Assembly: GCA_014656015.1 (NCBI GenBank)
Contig: BNBP01000073.1
Location: forward strand, 1 to 35,437
Direction of reading: 5' to 3'
Length of the DNA stretch: 35,437 nucleotides
Source of the DNA: Streptomyces griseoaurantiacus
GTDB lineage: Bacteria; Actinomycetota; Actinomycetes; Streptomycetales; Streptomycetaceae
Program-made: the position numbers and the translations under genes
The notes under the pieces: generated by a model
What the model saw: the letters and a program-made list of their open reading frames with translations, nothing else
Database searches by the model: none
Told to the model about the DNA's origin: nothing
Part shown: positions 1 to 9,327 of the stretch, piece after piece
Position numbering within the stretch: position 1 is the stretch's first letter
Layout of the letters: each line of letters opens with the position of its first letter

Positions 1-123
1 ATCCGAGGCTGGCTCGCCGACTGGAACGAGCACCCCAGACCGTTCGTCTGGACGAAGACCGCCGACGAGATCCTCGACAAAGTCGCCGCCTACTGCCGAC
101 GAATCTCCGACTCAGGTCACTAG
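1..123 (+). CDS. IS630-family transposase, C-terminal fragment (5' end outside window)
   Basis: Frame 1 is open from the window edge to a TAG at 121-123 and encodes 40 residues. The stretch WNEHPRPFVWTKTADEIL, followed by an Ala/Tyr/Cys/Arg-rich helix, is the usual C-terminus of IS630-type DDE transposases. The catalytic residues would lie outside the window. The stop overlaps the eccD stop on the other strand (120-122), so there is no room for a terminal inverted repeat between the two genes. Either the right end of the element is lost or it lies within eccD. Whether the element is intact on the left cannot be seen. Confidence 0.8.
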   Translation: MRGWLADWNEHPRPFVWTKTADEILDKVAAYCRRISDSGH

Positions 124-1589
124 CCGAGCATCGAGCGTACGTCCGACAGGACGCCCAGGACGGCGAGGCAGAGCGGCACCAGGACGAGCAGCACGGCACC
201 CTCGGTGAGGTCGAGGAAGCGGCCCCAGAAGGGTGACAGGCCCTTGCGCGGGACGATCAGGCCGATGGCCGTGAGCAGCACCGCGCCGGCGGCGACCGCC
301 GCGGTCAGCCAGGCGGCGCGCAGGTCCAGGGCGCCGCTCTCGCCGTGCAGCACCAGCTCGGTGAGCGCGCCCGGGGGCGGGTTCAGGGCGAGGCCGAGCA
401 GCAGCAGCGCGAGCGAGGCGAGGCCGGCGACCAGGACGCAGGTCACCTGGGAGGTGTAGCGGAACAGCCGGGCTCGGATCAGCATGGCCAGCCCGGCGGC
501 CAGGGCGAGGAGCTGCGCCCACACGTTGTCGGAGAAACCGAGGACGGCCGCGGCGGCGATCACCACCGCCGAGGTGCCGGCGACCAGGCCGAGGAGCATC
601 TCGTGCCCGCGGCGGGCCTGGGCGGCGATGCGCTCGGCGTCCAGCGGCGCGGCCTCCGGGGCCGGCGGCGCGTCGGGGTCGAAGGCGTCCTGGCTCGCGG
701 AGCGCGGAGCGGCGTAGCCGATGGGCAGCCGGGCGAAGCGGGCGGAGAGCCCGGGAAGGAAGGCGACGAGGCCGAGGGCGGCCGGGGCGCAGACCGAGGC
801 GGCCTCGGTGGCGGAGGCGTCGGCGAGCAGGGCGACGAAGGAGGCCAGGGCGCCCACCGTCGCGAGGAGGCAGGCGGCGACGAAGGGTGCGTCCCCGCCG
901 GGGGTGAGGACGACCAGGACGAGCGAGGCGAGCAGGAGGACCGCACAGCCGAGCAGGAACTGCAGCCTGCCCGGGCCCTGCCCGGCGGGGGGCGCGACGA
1001 CGCCGGAGCCCGCGAGCATCAGCAGGGGCAGCGCGCCCAGTCCCACGGCGCCGGCGGCGGCCCGGTCGGCGTAGACCCGGGCCCGGACGCCCGCGAACGC
1101 CGTCAGCAGCACGCCGAGGCCGCCGGCGAGGACACCGGGCAGGCCGTGCGTGTCGTGGTGCACCGGGTCGGCCTGCCACAGCAGGAGGCCGCACAGCAGC
1201 GACAGCACGGCGCCGCCGGTCAGGCCCGCGATGCGCAGCAGGTCCTCGCTCCACAGGTGCCGGTCGCGGACGACGGCGGAGGCGACGGCGTCAGAGACGT
1301 CGTCGTGGACGGCGGGCGGGAGGGACTCGGCGAAGGGGCGCAGTCCGAGCACCTCCCCGTCGAGCACCCGTTCGTCGGTGAGGGTGCGGGCGCCGTCGAG
1401 GACCCGGCCGTCACGCCGCACCAGGTGGTAGCCGGTGGGGGCGCCGACGGGCTGGGTCTGGCCGGTCAGCCGGAGGATCTCCGGGTAGATGTCGGCGATC
1501 GCGATGTCCACCGGCAGCGCCACGTCGATCCGGCTGTCGGGCGCCACGACGGTGACTCTGCAGAAGCCCGTGCTCGTCGTCGTACTCAC
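120..1589 (-). CDS. eccD: EccD, T7SS multi-spanning membrane channel component
   Basis: 489 aa. EccD is the polytopic inner-membrane subunit of the ESX core complex. Residues about 8-95 form a YukD/ubiquitin-like domain (CRVTVVAPDSRIDVALP at the start). The rest is a long series of hydrophobic helices rich in Leu, Ala, Val and Gly, consistent with the family's roughly 11 transmembrane segments. I chose the GTG at 1589 because a GGGGG Shine-Dalgarno lies 9 nt upstream and the YukD domain begins at once; upstream in-frame codons are non-coding in character. The gene is divergent from eccC and convergent with the transposase fragment. Family length and topology match, so the call is firm. Confidence 0.93.
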   Translation of the reverse strand: MSTTTSTGFCRVTVVAPDSRIDVALPVDIAIADIYPEILRLTGQTQPVGAPTGYHLVRRDGRVLDGARTLTDERVLDGEVLGLRPFAESLPPAVHDDVSDAVASAVVRDRHLWSEDLLRIAGLTGGAVLSLLCGLLLWQADPVHHDTHGLPGVLAGGLGVLLTAFAGVRARVYADRAAAGAVGLGALPLLMLAGSGVVAPPAGQGPGRLQFLLGCAVLLLASLVLVVLTPGGDAPFVAACLLATVGALASFVALLADASATEAASVCAPAALGLVAFLPGLSARFARLPIGYAAPRSASQDAFDPDAPPAPEAAPLDAERIAAQARRGHEMLLGLVAGTSAVVIAAAAVLGFSDNVWAQLLALAAGLAMLIRARLFRYTSQVTCVLVAGLASLALLLLGLALNPPPGALTELVLHGESGALDLRAAWLTAAVAAGAVLLTAIGLIVPRKGLSPFWGRFLDLTEGAVLLVLVPLCLAVLGVLSDVRSMLG

Positions 1590-1751
1590 CTTCACTTGCC
1601 CCCTGTTCGCGGATGCGCACGCTGCGGGCGTCACCCTATCGGCACGCTGTGTCAGTACCGCCACGTAGGATCGCCCGCAGCGGAGGACGACCGTCGCCAC
1701 GGGGGTGCCGGGGGATCCACGGTTCGTCCGCAAAGGGGGATTGATGCCGCG
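1590..1751. promoter_or_regulatory. Divergent eccD/eccC promoter region
   Basis: This 162-bp gap between divergent starts must carry both promoters. A TAGGAT at 1666-1671 could be a -10 box for eccC. On the other strand a TAGGGT at about 1632-1637 could be a -10 for eccD. Neither has a convincing -35 at 17-18 nt, so the assignments are tentative. An AAAGGGGGA ribosome-binding site precedes the eccC GTG by 11 nt. Confidence 0.35.
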
Positions 1752-4700
1752 GTGAGCCAGATCGTCGTCAAGCGCCCGCCGCGTACCCTGCCGCCCGAAG
1801 TGCCCGCGGACGACCTGCAATTGGAGGCGCCTCCGGAGCTGCCGCGAGGGCAGCACGAGGGCATGCTCATGCAGGTGCTGCCGACACTCGGCATGGGGTC
1901 GTCGGTGGTGTTCTACTTCGCCTCGCCCAACGCCCACCCGTTCATGCGGATCATGGGTGTGCTGATGCTCGTGTCGACCGCCGCGATGGTGATCTCGCAG
2001 ATCGTCCGCCACCGTCGCGGTACGCAAGGGCAAATGGCCGATGTGCGCCGGGACTACCTCCGCTATCTGGCCCAGACCCGGCGCACGGTGCGCCGGACGG
2101 CGCTGCGGCAGCGGGACGCGCAGCTCTACCTGCATCCCGCGCCCGAGCAGTTGTGGGCGGTGGTGGCCGAGGGCGGCCGGGTGTGGGAACGGCGTGTCCG
2201 GGACGAGGACTTCGGCCAGGTGCGCCTCGGCCTGGGGCCGCAGCAGCTGGCCACTCCCCTGGTGGCCCCGCAGACCGCGCCGGTGGACGAACTGGAGCCG
2301 CTGTGCGCCGGTGCGATGCAGCGCTTCCTCGCGGTGCACGGCCAGTTGGACGGGCTGCCGGTGGCGGTGTCGCTGCGGTCCTTCTACCACGTGACGGTCT
2401 CCGGGGATCCGGAGTGCGCCCGCTCCGCGGCCCGCGCGCTGGTGGCGCAGGCGACCACCCTGCACTCCCCCGAGGACCTGGTCGTGGCCGTCGTCACCTC
2501 ACCCGGTGCCGCCGCCCGCTGGGACTGGGCGAAGTGGCTGCCGCACTGCCAGCTGACGGGCCGGTTCGACGGCGCCGGAACGCGCCGTCTGTTCGGCGAC
2601 GACCTCGGCGAGCTGGAGCAGTTGCTCGCCGACCGCCTGACCGACCGGCCGCGCTTCGCCCGCGAGGGCGGACCACTCCCGGACCAGCCGCACATCCTGG
2701 TCGTCCTCGACGGCGGCATGGTGCCCCCCACCTCGGCGTTCGCCGCTGTCGAGGGCCTGCAGGGCGTGACGATCGTCGAGGTCGTCTCCGGCGACCTCGA
2801 TCAGCCGCGCGGTGATCTGTCCGTCGTCGTACGCCCCGACCGGCTGTGGCTGGACTCCGGAGGCGGTGTCGCCTTCGAGGGTGTGCCCGACGGTCTCTCG
2901 CTGCCCGCCGCGGAGGCCCTGGCCCGCCAGCTCGCGCCGCTGCGCATGGGCGGCGGGGACGAGGACGAACCGTTGCTGGCCAACCTGGACTTCACCGACC
3001 TGCTGGGTCTCGGCGACGCCGCCGCGGTGGACGTCACGCGCACCTGGCGGCCGCGTTCGCTGCCGGAGCGGCTGCGGGTGCCGATCGGCGTGGGCGAGAA
3101 CGGTCGGCCCGTGATGCTGGACCTCAAGGAGGCCGCCCAGGACGGCATGGGCCCGCACGGCCTGTGCGTGGGCGCGACCGGTTCCGGCAAGTCGGAGCTG
3201 CTGCGCACGCTGGTGCTCGGCCTCGCGGTCACGCACTCCTCGGAGACGCTCAACTTCGTCCTCGCCGACTTCAAGGGCGGCGCCACGTTCGCCGGCATGT
3301 CCCAGATGCCGCACGTCGCTGCGGTCATCACCAACCTCGCCGACGACCTCACCCAGGTCGACCGCATGGGGGACGCCATCCGGGGCGAACTCCAGCGGCG
3401 CCAGGAACTGCTGCGCGCGGCCGGCAACTACGCCAACATCCACGACTACGAGAAGGCGCGCGCCGCCGGTGCGCCCCTGGAACCGCTCGCCTCACTCGTC
3501 CTGGTGATCGACGAGTTCAGCGAACTCCTCACCGCGAAGCCCGACTTCATCGACATGTTCATCCAGATCGGCCGCATCGGCCGCTCCCTGGGTGTGCACC
3601 TGCTGCTCGCCTCGCAGCGTCTGGAGGAGGGCCGGCTGCGCGGTCTGGACACCTATCTGTCGTACCGGATCGGTCTGCGGACCTTCTCCGCGGCCGAGTC
3701 CCGCGCGGCCCTCGGCGTGCCCGACGCCTACCACCTGCCGTCCGTGCCGGGTTCGGGGTACCTGAAGTTCGGCACCGACGAGATGGTGCGCTTCAAGGCG
3801 GCCTACGTGTCGGGGACCTACCGCTCGGGCGGACCCGAGACCGCTCGGGGCAGCGCGCCCGTCGAGCGCCGCCCGGTGCTCTTCACGGCGTCCCCGGTGC
3901 CGATGGCCCCCGTGGCACCCGACCCCGAGCGGGACGGGGCGCGGACCGCACGCGCGGAGGACGACGCGCTGGCCGACACGGTGCTGGACGTCGTCGTACG
4001 GCGGCTGGAGGGCCAGGGCGTGCCCGCGCACCAGGTGTGGCTGCCTCCGCTGGACCGGGCACCCACCCTCGACCAGTTGTTGCCGCCGCTGTCGACGACC
4101 CCGGAGCGCGGTCTGCAGGCGGCGGAGTACTCGCGCCCGGGTGGACTGGCCGTGCCGCTGGGCCTGATCGACAAGCCGTTCGAGCAGAAGCGCGAGGTGC
4201 TGTACCGGGACTTCTCGGGGGCGGCCGGCCACATGATGGTGGTCGGCGGCCCGCAGTCCGGCAAGTCCACCCTGCTGCGCACGCTGGTGGCCTCGTTCGC
4301 GCTCACCCACACCCCGCACGAGGTGCAGTTCTACTGCCTGGACTTCGGCGGCGGCGGACTGGCGACGCTGGCGGACCTCCCGCACGTGGGCGGGGTCGCC
4401 TCGCGCCTCGATCCCGAACGGGTGCGCCGCACGGTCGCCGAGGTGGCCGGCGTCCTCAACCACCGCGAGCAGTTCTTCCGCGCCCACGGCATCGACTCCG
4501 CCACGACCTACCGCAGACGCCGCGCCGCCGGCGACCTGCCCGGTGAGGCCTGGGGCGACGTCTTCCTCGTCATCGACGGCTGGGGCAACTTCAAGACCGA
4601 CTACGAGGGCCTCGAAGGCGTCGTCAACGACATCGCCGGGCGGGGACTCGGTTACGGGATCCACGTCGTCGTCTCGGCCTCCCGCTACATGGAGGTCCGG

Positions 4701-5714
4701 GCGGCCCTCAAGGACCAGATGCTCGGCCGCCTCGAACTGCGCCTGGGCGACGCGATGGACTCCGAGTTCGACCGCAAGGTCGCCATGAACGTGCCCGCGG
4801 GCGTACCCGGGCGCGGACAGGTGCCGGAGAAGCTGCACTTCATGTCGGCGCTGCCACGCATCGACTCCACGCCCTCGGCGGACGACCTGTCCGAGGCGAC
4901 GGCACACCTCGTCGGGACGGTACGGGGCGCCTGGCAGGGCCCCGCCGCCCCGGCGGTCAGGCTGCTGCCCCGCAAGCTCCCCGCCGACCAGCTGCCCAAG
5001 GGCTTCGAGTTCCCGCAGCACGGCATCGCCATCGGCATCGACGAGGCGAGCCTCGAACCGGTCTTCGTCGACCTCGACACCGATCCGTTCTTCCTCGTCT
5101 TCGGGGAGAGCGAATCGGGCAAGACCAATCTGCTGCGCCTGATCGCGAAGCAGATCGCCGAGCGGTACACACCGGCCGAGGCGCGCATCGTCGTCGGCGA
5201 CTACCGGCGCACGATGCTGGAGGCGGTCTCCGAGGAACACCTGCTGGAGTACGCGCCCATGGCCTCGGCGATGCAGGTCCACATGGACGCCATCAACCAG
5301 TTCATGGAGATGCGGGCGCCGAAGCCAGACATCACCCCGCAGCAACTGCGCGACCGGAGCTGGTGGAACGGGCCGCAGCTGTTCGTCATCGTCGACGACT
5401 ACGAACTGGTGGCCACGAGCTCGGGCAATCCACTGGCACAGCTGGTGGAGCACCTGCCCTTCGCCCGCGACGTGGGCGTGAAGTTCATCATCGCCCGCAG
5501 CGCCGCGGGCGCCTCCCGCGCCATGTACGAGACGTTCATGCAGCGGGTGAAGGAGCTGGGCGCGCAGGGCGTGGTCCTTTCGGGCGACCCGAGCGAGGGC
5601 GACATCCTCGGCACCGTCCGGGCCCGCCCGATGCCGCCGGGACGCGGCGTGTTCGTGTCGCGCAAGCGCGGTACGTCGCTGATACAGGTGGGGTTGCTCC
5701 AGCAACGCCACTAG
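1752..5714 (+). CDS. eccC: EccC, T7SS FtsK/SpoIIIE-type motor ATPase (fused Ca+Cb)
   Basis: 1320 aa. EccC is the motor of the ESX system and the subunit that recognises substrate signals. Two transmembrane helices lie at about 39-57 and 65-85, followed by a cytosolic stalk/DUF domain and three FtsK-like ATPase domains. Walker A motifs are GATGSGKS (474-481), GGPQSGKS (832-839) and GESESGKT (1118-1125). The matching Walker B segments are VIDEF (Asp587-Glu588), VIDGW (Asp942, no Glu) and IVDDY (Asp1215-Asp1216). Only ATPase 1 keeps the catalytic Glu, as in other EccC proteins where domains 2 and 3 are thought to be regulatory. It is a single polypeptide, unlike the split EccCa/EccCb of ESX-1. 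The GTG start is set by AAAGGGGGA upstream; longer in-frame extensions run antisense through eccD and are not credible. Confidence 0.96.
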   Translation: MSQIVVKRPPRTLPPEVPADDLQLEAPPELPRGQHEGMLMQVLPTLGMGSSVVFYFASPNAHPFMRIMGVLMLVSTAAMVISQIVRHRRGTQGQMADVRRDYLRYLAQTRRTVRRTALRQRDAQLYLHPAPEQLWAVVAEGGRVWERRVRDEDFGQVRLGLGPQQLATPLVAPQTAPVDELEPLCAGAMQRFLAVHGQLDGLPVAVSLRSFYHVTVSGDPECARSAARALVAQATTLHSPEDLVVAVVTSPGAAARWDWAKWLPHCQLTGRFDGAGTRRLFGDDLGELEQLLADRLTDRPRFAREGGPLPDQPHILVVLDGGMVPPTSAFAAVEGLQGVTIVEVVSGDLDQPRGDLSVVVRPDRLWLDSGGGVAFEGVPDGLSLPAAEALARQLAPLRMGGGDEDEPLLANLDFTDLLGLGDAAAVDVTRTWRPRSLPERLRVPIGVGENGRPVMLDLKEAAQDGMGPHGLCVGATGSGKSELLRTLVLGLAVTHSSETLNFVLADFKGGATFAGMSQMPHVAAVITNLADDLTQVDRMGDAIRGELQRRQELLRAAGNYANIHDYEKARAAGAPLEPLASLVLVIDEFSELLTAKPDFIDMFIQIGRIGRSLGVHLLLASQRLEEGRLRGLDTYLSYRIGLRTFSAAESRAALGVPDAYHLPSVPGSGYLKFGTDEMVRFKAAYVSGTYRSGGPETARGSAPVERRPVLFTASPVPMAPVAPDPERDGARTARAEDDALADTVLDVVVRRLEGQGVPAHQVWLPPLDRAPTLDQLLPPLSTTPERGLQAAEYSRPGGLAVPLGLIDKPFEQKREVLYRDFSGAAGHMMVVGGPQSGKSTLLRTLVASFALTHTPHEVQFYCLDFGGGGLATLADLPHVGGVASRLDPERVRRTVAEVAGVLNHREQFFRAHGIDSATTYRRRRAAGDLPGEAWGDVFLVIDGWGNFKTDYEGLEGVVNDIAGRGLGYGIHVVVSASRYMEVRAALKDQMLGRLELRLGDAMDSEFDRKVAMNVPAGVPGRGQVPEKLHFMSALPRIDSTPSADDLSEATAHLVGTVRGAWQGPAAPAVRLLPRKLPADQLPKGFEFPQHGIAIGIDEASLEPVFVDLDTDPFFLVFGESESGKTNLLRLIAKQIAERYTPAEARIVVGDYRRTMLEAVSEEHLLEYAPMASAMQVHMDAINQFMEMRAPKPDITPQQLRDRSWWNGPQLFVIVDDYELVATSSGNPLAQLVEHLPFARDVGVKFIIARSAAGASRAMYETFMQRVKELGAQGVVLSGDPSEGDILGTVRARPMPPGRGVFVSRKRGTSLIQVGLLQQRH

Positions 5715-5783
5715 AGTGAACGACCGAGTCGTCGCACTGTGCGAGTGGGCGCGGCGAACGGGGTGAACGGGGAGGCAGTAGAG

Positions 5784-6293
5784 GTGACTTCGCACGGGGG
5801 CGGCACCACGGAGGACATCCCGGACACGGGCACGTCCTTCGACACCCTTGCCGGGGTGAATCCGCAGATGGCGTTGGACATCCAGCACCGGGCGATGAAG
5901 GACTTCAAGAAACGGGTCGACGAACTGCTCGTCGAGCTCGACTCGTCGGAGGCGGCCCCCGGCAAGGTCGGCGACGACCGCCTGCCGCGCGCACATCTCG
6001 GCTCCGGCGCATTCAGGGAAGCACAGTTCCTCTACGACTCGTACGCCCTCGTCCACGACGAGTTGGAGAACCTCTCCAAGGCCCTCAGCGCGCAGATCGA
6101 AGGCATGGGCCTCGCGGTCCACGCCTCGCGCGTCGGCTACGCCAACCTCGACGAGGACATCAAGGCACGGATGAAGGCGGTCAACGCGGAGGCGGAGAAG
6201 TACTACGTGGCGGGGAGGGATCCGTATGCGGAGCGGCGGACCGAGCCGGGGACGTCGTCCACCCCCGCCACCGGTGATGAGGAGGGCCTGTAA
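5784..6293 (+). CDS. EspC-like small helical T7SS substrate/partner protein
   Basis: 169 aa, with no signal peptide or membrane helix. Residues 25-55 and 75-130 are helical. The second block (GAFREAQFLYDSY ... HASRVGYANLDEDI) has the spacing of the EspC family, and Tyr119-Ala-Asn-Leu-Asp123 fits the YxxxD/E export motif at the end of the second helix. The GTG at 5784 is preferred over GTGs at 5739 and 5763 because GGGGAGG lies 8 nt upstream. The stop overlaps the next start (TAATG), so the two are translationally coupled and probably form a heterodimer, as for PE/PPE or EspC/EspA. Lying 69 bp after eccC, it is probably in the same operon. The family call is by pattern; no alignment was run. 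Confidence 0.6.
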   Translation: MTSHGGGTTEDIPDTGTSFDTLAGVNPQMALDIQHRAMKDFKKRVDELLVELDSSEAAPGKVGDDRLPRAHLGSGAFREAQFLYDSYALVHDELENLSKALSAQIEGMGLAVHASRVGYANLDEDIKARMKAVNAEAEKYYVAGRDPYAERRTEPGTSSTPATGDEEGL

Positions 6294-7825
6294 TGGCCGA
6301 GCCCACGCGGCGTGAACCGAAGCTCGCCCGGACGGACTTCGAGTCGATGACTCACGAGCAACTCGCCGCGCTGCTCGCCTCCGCGAACACGGCGGGTGCT
6401 TCGCACCTGTCCAGCAAACTGTCCAAGGCAGCATCGACGATCACGAAGATCGGCGACGACCTGATGACGTACGTCAAGGGGCTGGAGTGGCAGGGCGAGG
6501 GCGGCGACGCCTTCCGTGACTGGGGCGGCCAGACGGCCGGCTCCACGCTCCGCCTGGGACAGTACGCCGAGGTGGCGGCCCGCTGGATGGGCACGGTGTC
6601 AGAGGCCATCGCCGAGGCGAAGGCTGCCATGCCCGACGTCTCCGAGACCACCCGTGCCAAGACAGACCTCGCAGACGCCCACAAGACGATCACCGCGGCG
6701 AACCAGCCCGGCGGGCACAACGACCCCGACGCCCAGAAACTGGCGGCCACCGCGAGAACGAACGCCGCAGCCGCCGAACACCGCATCGAAGCGGCCCGGG
6801 GCGAGGCCATCCAGCAACTGCGAAAACTGGCGCAGACGTACGAGTTCTCCGCGCAGCAGGTGAACAGCGTGGCCCCGCCTACGTTCTCACCGCCGGCGGA
6901 TCACATGGAACCGAAACAATGGGTCGACAGCAGCCGGCATGTCTCTGTGGGCTCGGGAGGATCGTCCAGGCCGTCCGGCGTGTCACATGGTCAGAACACG
7001 CAAGGCGGTGCCATGACGCGGCACGACACCGGCCACTCCACTCCTCAGCGAGTCACTGAGCACGGCACATCCGTCCAGGCAGGACCTACCCAGCCCGCGA
7101 CGACGACGGTCAACAGCGTCGGGACACTGCCCGCGAACGCTGAGTTGACTTCCACTACTCAGAGTCCGTCCGAGGCGAATACACCTCACCCCGGCGTCTC
7201 CGTGCCGAATCAGCCAACAGCTCTGCCGACGGTCTTCAAGGGATACGGCAGGGCCACGGGCTCGTCTTCCTCTGCGCGTCTCTCTCCATCGCCGCGTCTT
7301 CCCGAGCCGACCGCCACAGGTCTACCTATCGGGGGTCCCGCCGGCTCGCAGCGGGAACCCGGTATCACTGGAGGGCGCCCGGTGAATCCCAACACCGCCC
7401 GAACTGCCAGTGGCATCCCGCGGGGGACAGTCATCGGCAAGGAGAGCCCACAGAGCCGTATCCCCATGGGGCGAGGCACGGCCCCCGGGGCCTCCGCCAG
7501 TGGGCAACCCCGTCCAGGCAACGGCTTGGTCGGCGGCCGCCGCGTGGCGTCGGAAGCGGGCGGCGTGGTCGGGAGCCGTCCCGGTCAGCCCAGTCGCAAC
7601 AGCGGACGCCCCTTCACCGCAGGGGGCTCGGGACTCGTCAACCCATCGTCGAGTCGCACCGAGTCTTCGCGAAGCCCGTTGCCGGGGCGCGGGTCCACCA
7701 CAAACGGGGTCACCCGTACACGCAAGGACCAACGGCAGGACGGCAGGCGTCCCGACTACCTCGTCGAAGAAGCAGAGACCTGGCGTTCAGACAGCCGCAG
7801 TGTTCTACCCCCAGTTGTCGACTGA
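6293..7825 (+). CDS. WXG/PPE-like protein with long disordered Ser/Pro/Gly-rich C-terminus, probable T7SS substrate
   Basis: 510 aa. Residues about 15-190 are Ala/Lys/Glu-rich helices with a WXG turn at Trp66-Gln-Gly68 (GLEWQGEGGDAF), so this is a WXG100-superfamily domain of about PPE size. From about residue 195 to the end the protein is low complexity (Ser, Pro, Gly, Thr, Arg, Asn), with no enzymatic motif. The tail resembles those of EspB or PPE-type secreted proteins. The ATG overlaps the stop of the upstream 169-aa gene (TAATG), so the two products are probably made in equal amounts and may pair. A mycosin gene follows after 32 bp. It could be a structural or surface protein, or a mycosin substrate; no function can be assigned from motifs. 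Confidence 0.7.
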   Translation: MAEPTRREPKLARTDFESMTHEQLAALLASANTAGASHLSSKLSKAASTITKIGDDLMTYVKGLEWQGEGGDAFRDWGGQTAGSTLRLGQYAEVAARWMGTVSEAIAEAKAAMPDVSETTRAKTDLADAHKTITAANQPGGHNDPDAQKLAATARTNAAAAEHRIEAARGEAIQQLRKLAQTYEFSAQQVNSVAPPTFSPPADHMEPKQWVDSSRHVSVGSGGSSRPSGVSHGQNTQGGAMTRHDTGHSTPQRVTEHGTSVQAGPTQPATTTVNSVGTLPANAELTSTTQSPSEANTPHPGVSVPNQPTALPTVFKGYGRATGSSSSARLSPSPRLPEPTATGLPIGGPAGSQREPGITGGRPVNPNTARTASGIPRGTVIGKESPQSRIPMGRGTAPGASASGQPRPGNGLVGGRRVASEAGGVVGSRPGQPSRNSGRPFTAGGSGLVNPSSSRTESSRSPLPGRGSTTNGVTRTRKDQRQDGRRPDYLVEEAETWRSDSRSVLPPVVD

Positions 7826-7857
7826 GTCCGCGACCCACCACACTCTCGGGAAGACAC

Positions 7858-9273
7858 ATGCGCATTGATGGCAAGCGGTCGCTCCGGCTTCCATCGACAG
7901 CACTCGCTGTCCTCGGTCTCCTGCTCGTAGGGGTTTCCGCCACTCCCGCATACGCCGACACCGTCCGTGCGCGACAGTGGCATCTCGATGCGATGCGAGC
8001 CGACGACATGTGGAAGACAAGCACGGGCCGCGGCATCACGGTCGCCGTCATCGACTCCGGAGTCGATGACACCCTGGCGGACCTGCGAGGTCAGGTGCTG
8101 GAAGGCAGAGACTTCTCTGCGCAACGAGGCAACGAGCACACCGACATCGCCGGCCATGGCACCGGCATCGCCGCGTTGATCGCTGCCACTGGCTCGCGAG
8201 GTGCGGTGAATGGCTCCTACGGACTGGCACCCGGGACGAAAATCCTTCCTGTCCGGATGCGGTACAACGAGGAAGAGTTCGGTCAAGTCGATGCGGGCGC
8301 CGAGTACGCTCGAGTACTGACCAAAGCCATTCGGTATGCCTCAGACTCAAAAGCTCAGATCATCAACATCTCCATGGCGACCGCCAACTCCCCCGGACGG
8401 AAGAACGTGGGGACGCCTGCGCTCGCAGCCGCCGTACGTTACGCCCTGGCAAAGGGAAAGCTCATCTTTGCGGGTGCGGGTAACAGTGGCGATACCTCCA
8501 ACCGTCCCCAGTACCCCGCCTCCACCCCCGGTGTGGTGGGGGTAGGCGCGATCACGCCGCAGATCAAGCGCGCGTCGTTCTCACAACACGGTTCCGAGGT
8601 GGATATCACCGCGCCAGGCGTGAGCATGTACCACGCCTGCCCCGGGGGAACTCAGGTCTGCGAGAGTGAGGGAACCAGCGATGCCACCGCCATCGCCTCT
8701 GCCTCCGCCGCCCTCATCTGGGCCGCGCATCCTGACTGGACCAACAACCAGGTCCTGCGCGTCCTCATCAACACCATGAAGGGCAACGAAGAGAGTCCGA
8801 CCCGCAACGACGACTTCGGTTACGGCATCGTCCGCCCACGTGCCGCGCTGCAGGACCCGGGCGACCCTGGCCCCGCCGACGAGTACCCACTTCCCGACCT
8901 GGAGGCCGCGGCGTCCAAATCCGCCTCCCCTGCGGCCTCCAAGTCGTCGGAGGCCGCCGACAGCGATAGGGCAGAGGGCAGCCACGGGACTGTTGCGGCG
9001 CCACAAGATGAGGACGGCAACACCACCCTGTGGATCGCCCTGGGTATTTCAGCCGCCGCTCTCCTCGGCACCGCCATCGTCGTGCTCAGCATGCGCGCCC
9101 GCCGTAACCGCCCGAACTCCCCCTTCGTGCCGGCCGCCCCTCCAGTGCCACCGGCCCATCAGCCATACGCACCACCCCAGCAGCAGGACCCGCCTTACGC
9201 ACCGCCCCCGCCCCGAAGCCACACACCCGGCTCGCCACCGGACGGAGCACCTCGCCAGCCTGGGCAGCAGTAG
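7858..9273 (+). CDS. mycP: Type VII secretion-associated subtilisin-like protease (mycosin), first copy
   Basis: 471 aa. It is a membrane-anchored S8 serine protease acting outside the membrane with the ESX machine. A signal peptide ends at about Ala33 (PAYA). The triad is Asp66 (AVIDSGVDD), His100 (GHGTG) and Ser274 (GTSDA); GAGNSGD supplies the oxyanion Asn. Cys261 and Cys268 (HACPGGTQVCE) may form a disulfide near the active site. A Pro/Ala/Ser linker leads to a transmembrane helix at about 390-412, then a basic stop-transfer stretch and a Pro-rich cytosolic tail. Unlike the second mycosin here, the catalytic core starts almost directly after the signal peptide, without the Cys-containing N-terminal extension. 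The ATG is 6 nt after GGGAAG. Its place among probable substrate genes suggests a dedicated role, which is inferred. Confidence 0.9.
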   Translation: MRIDGKRSLRLPSTALAVLGLLLVGVSATPAYADTVRARQWHLDAMRADDMWKTSTGRGITVAVIDSGVDDTLADLRGQVLEGRDFSAQRGNEHTDIAGHGTGIAALIAATGSRGAVNGSYGLAPGTKILPVRMRYNEEEFGQVDAGAEYARVLTKAIRYASDSKAQIINISMATANSPGRKNVGTPALAAAVRYALAKGKLIFAGAGNSGDTSNRPQYPASTPGVVGVGAITPQIKRASFSQHGSEVDITAPGVSMYHACPGGTQVCESEGTSDATAIASASAALIWAAHPDWTNNQVLRVLINTMKGNEESPTRNDDFGYGIVRPRAALQDPGDPGPADEYPLPDLEAAASKSASPAASKSSEAADSDRAEGSHGTVAAPQDEDGNTTLWIALGISAAALLGTAIVVLSMRARRNRPNSPFVPAAPPVPPAHQPYAPPQQQDPPYAPPPPRSHTPGSPPDGAPRQPGQQ

Positions 9274-9327
9274 TGAAGGCACCGGCTCACAGCCGAGCAC
9301 TGTCCAGTGACAGTCGGAAGGACTGCC

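Noticed and set aside
345..1751. Long in-frame upstream extension of eccC
   Set aside because: It is antisense to eccD, is Gly/Arg/Glu-rich without family similarity, and the GTG at 1752 with AAAGGGGGA gives the normal EccC start.
3492..6434. 980-aa open frame on the minus strand opposite eccC
   Set aside because: It is a GC-skew shadow of eccC with His/Arg/Val-rich composition and no recognisable domain.
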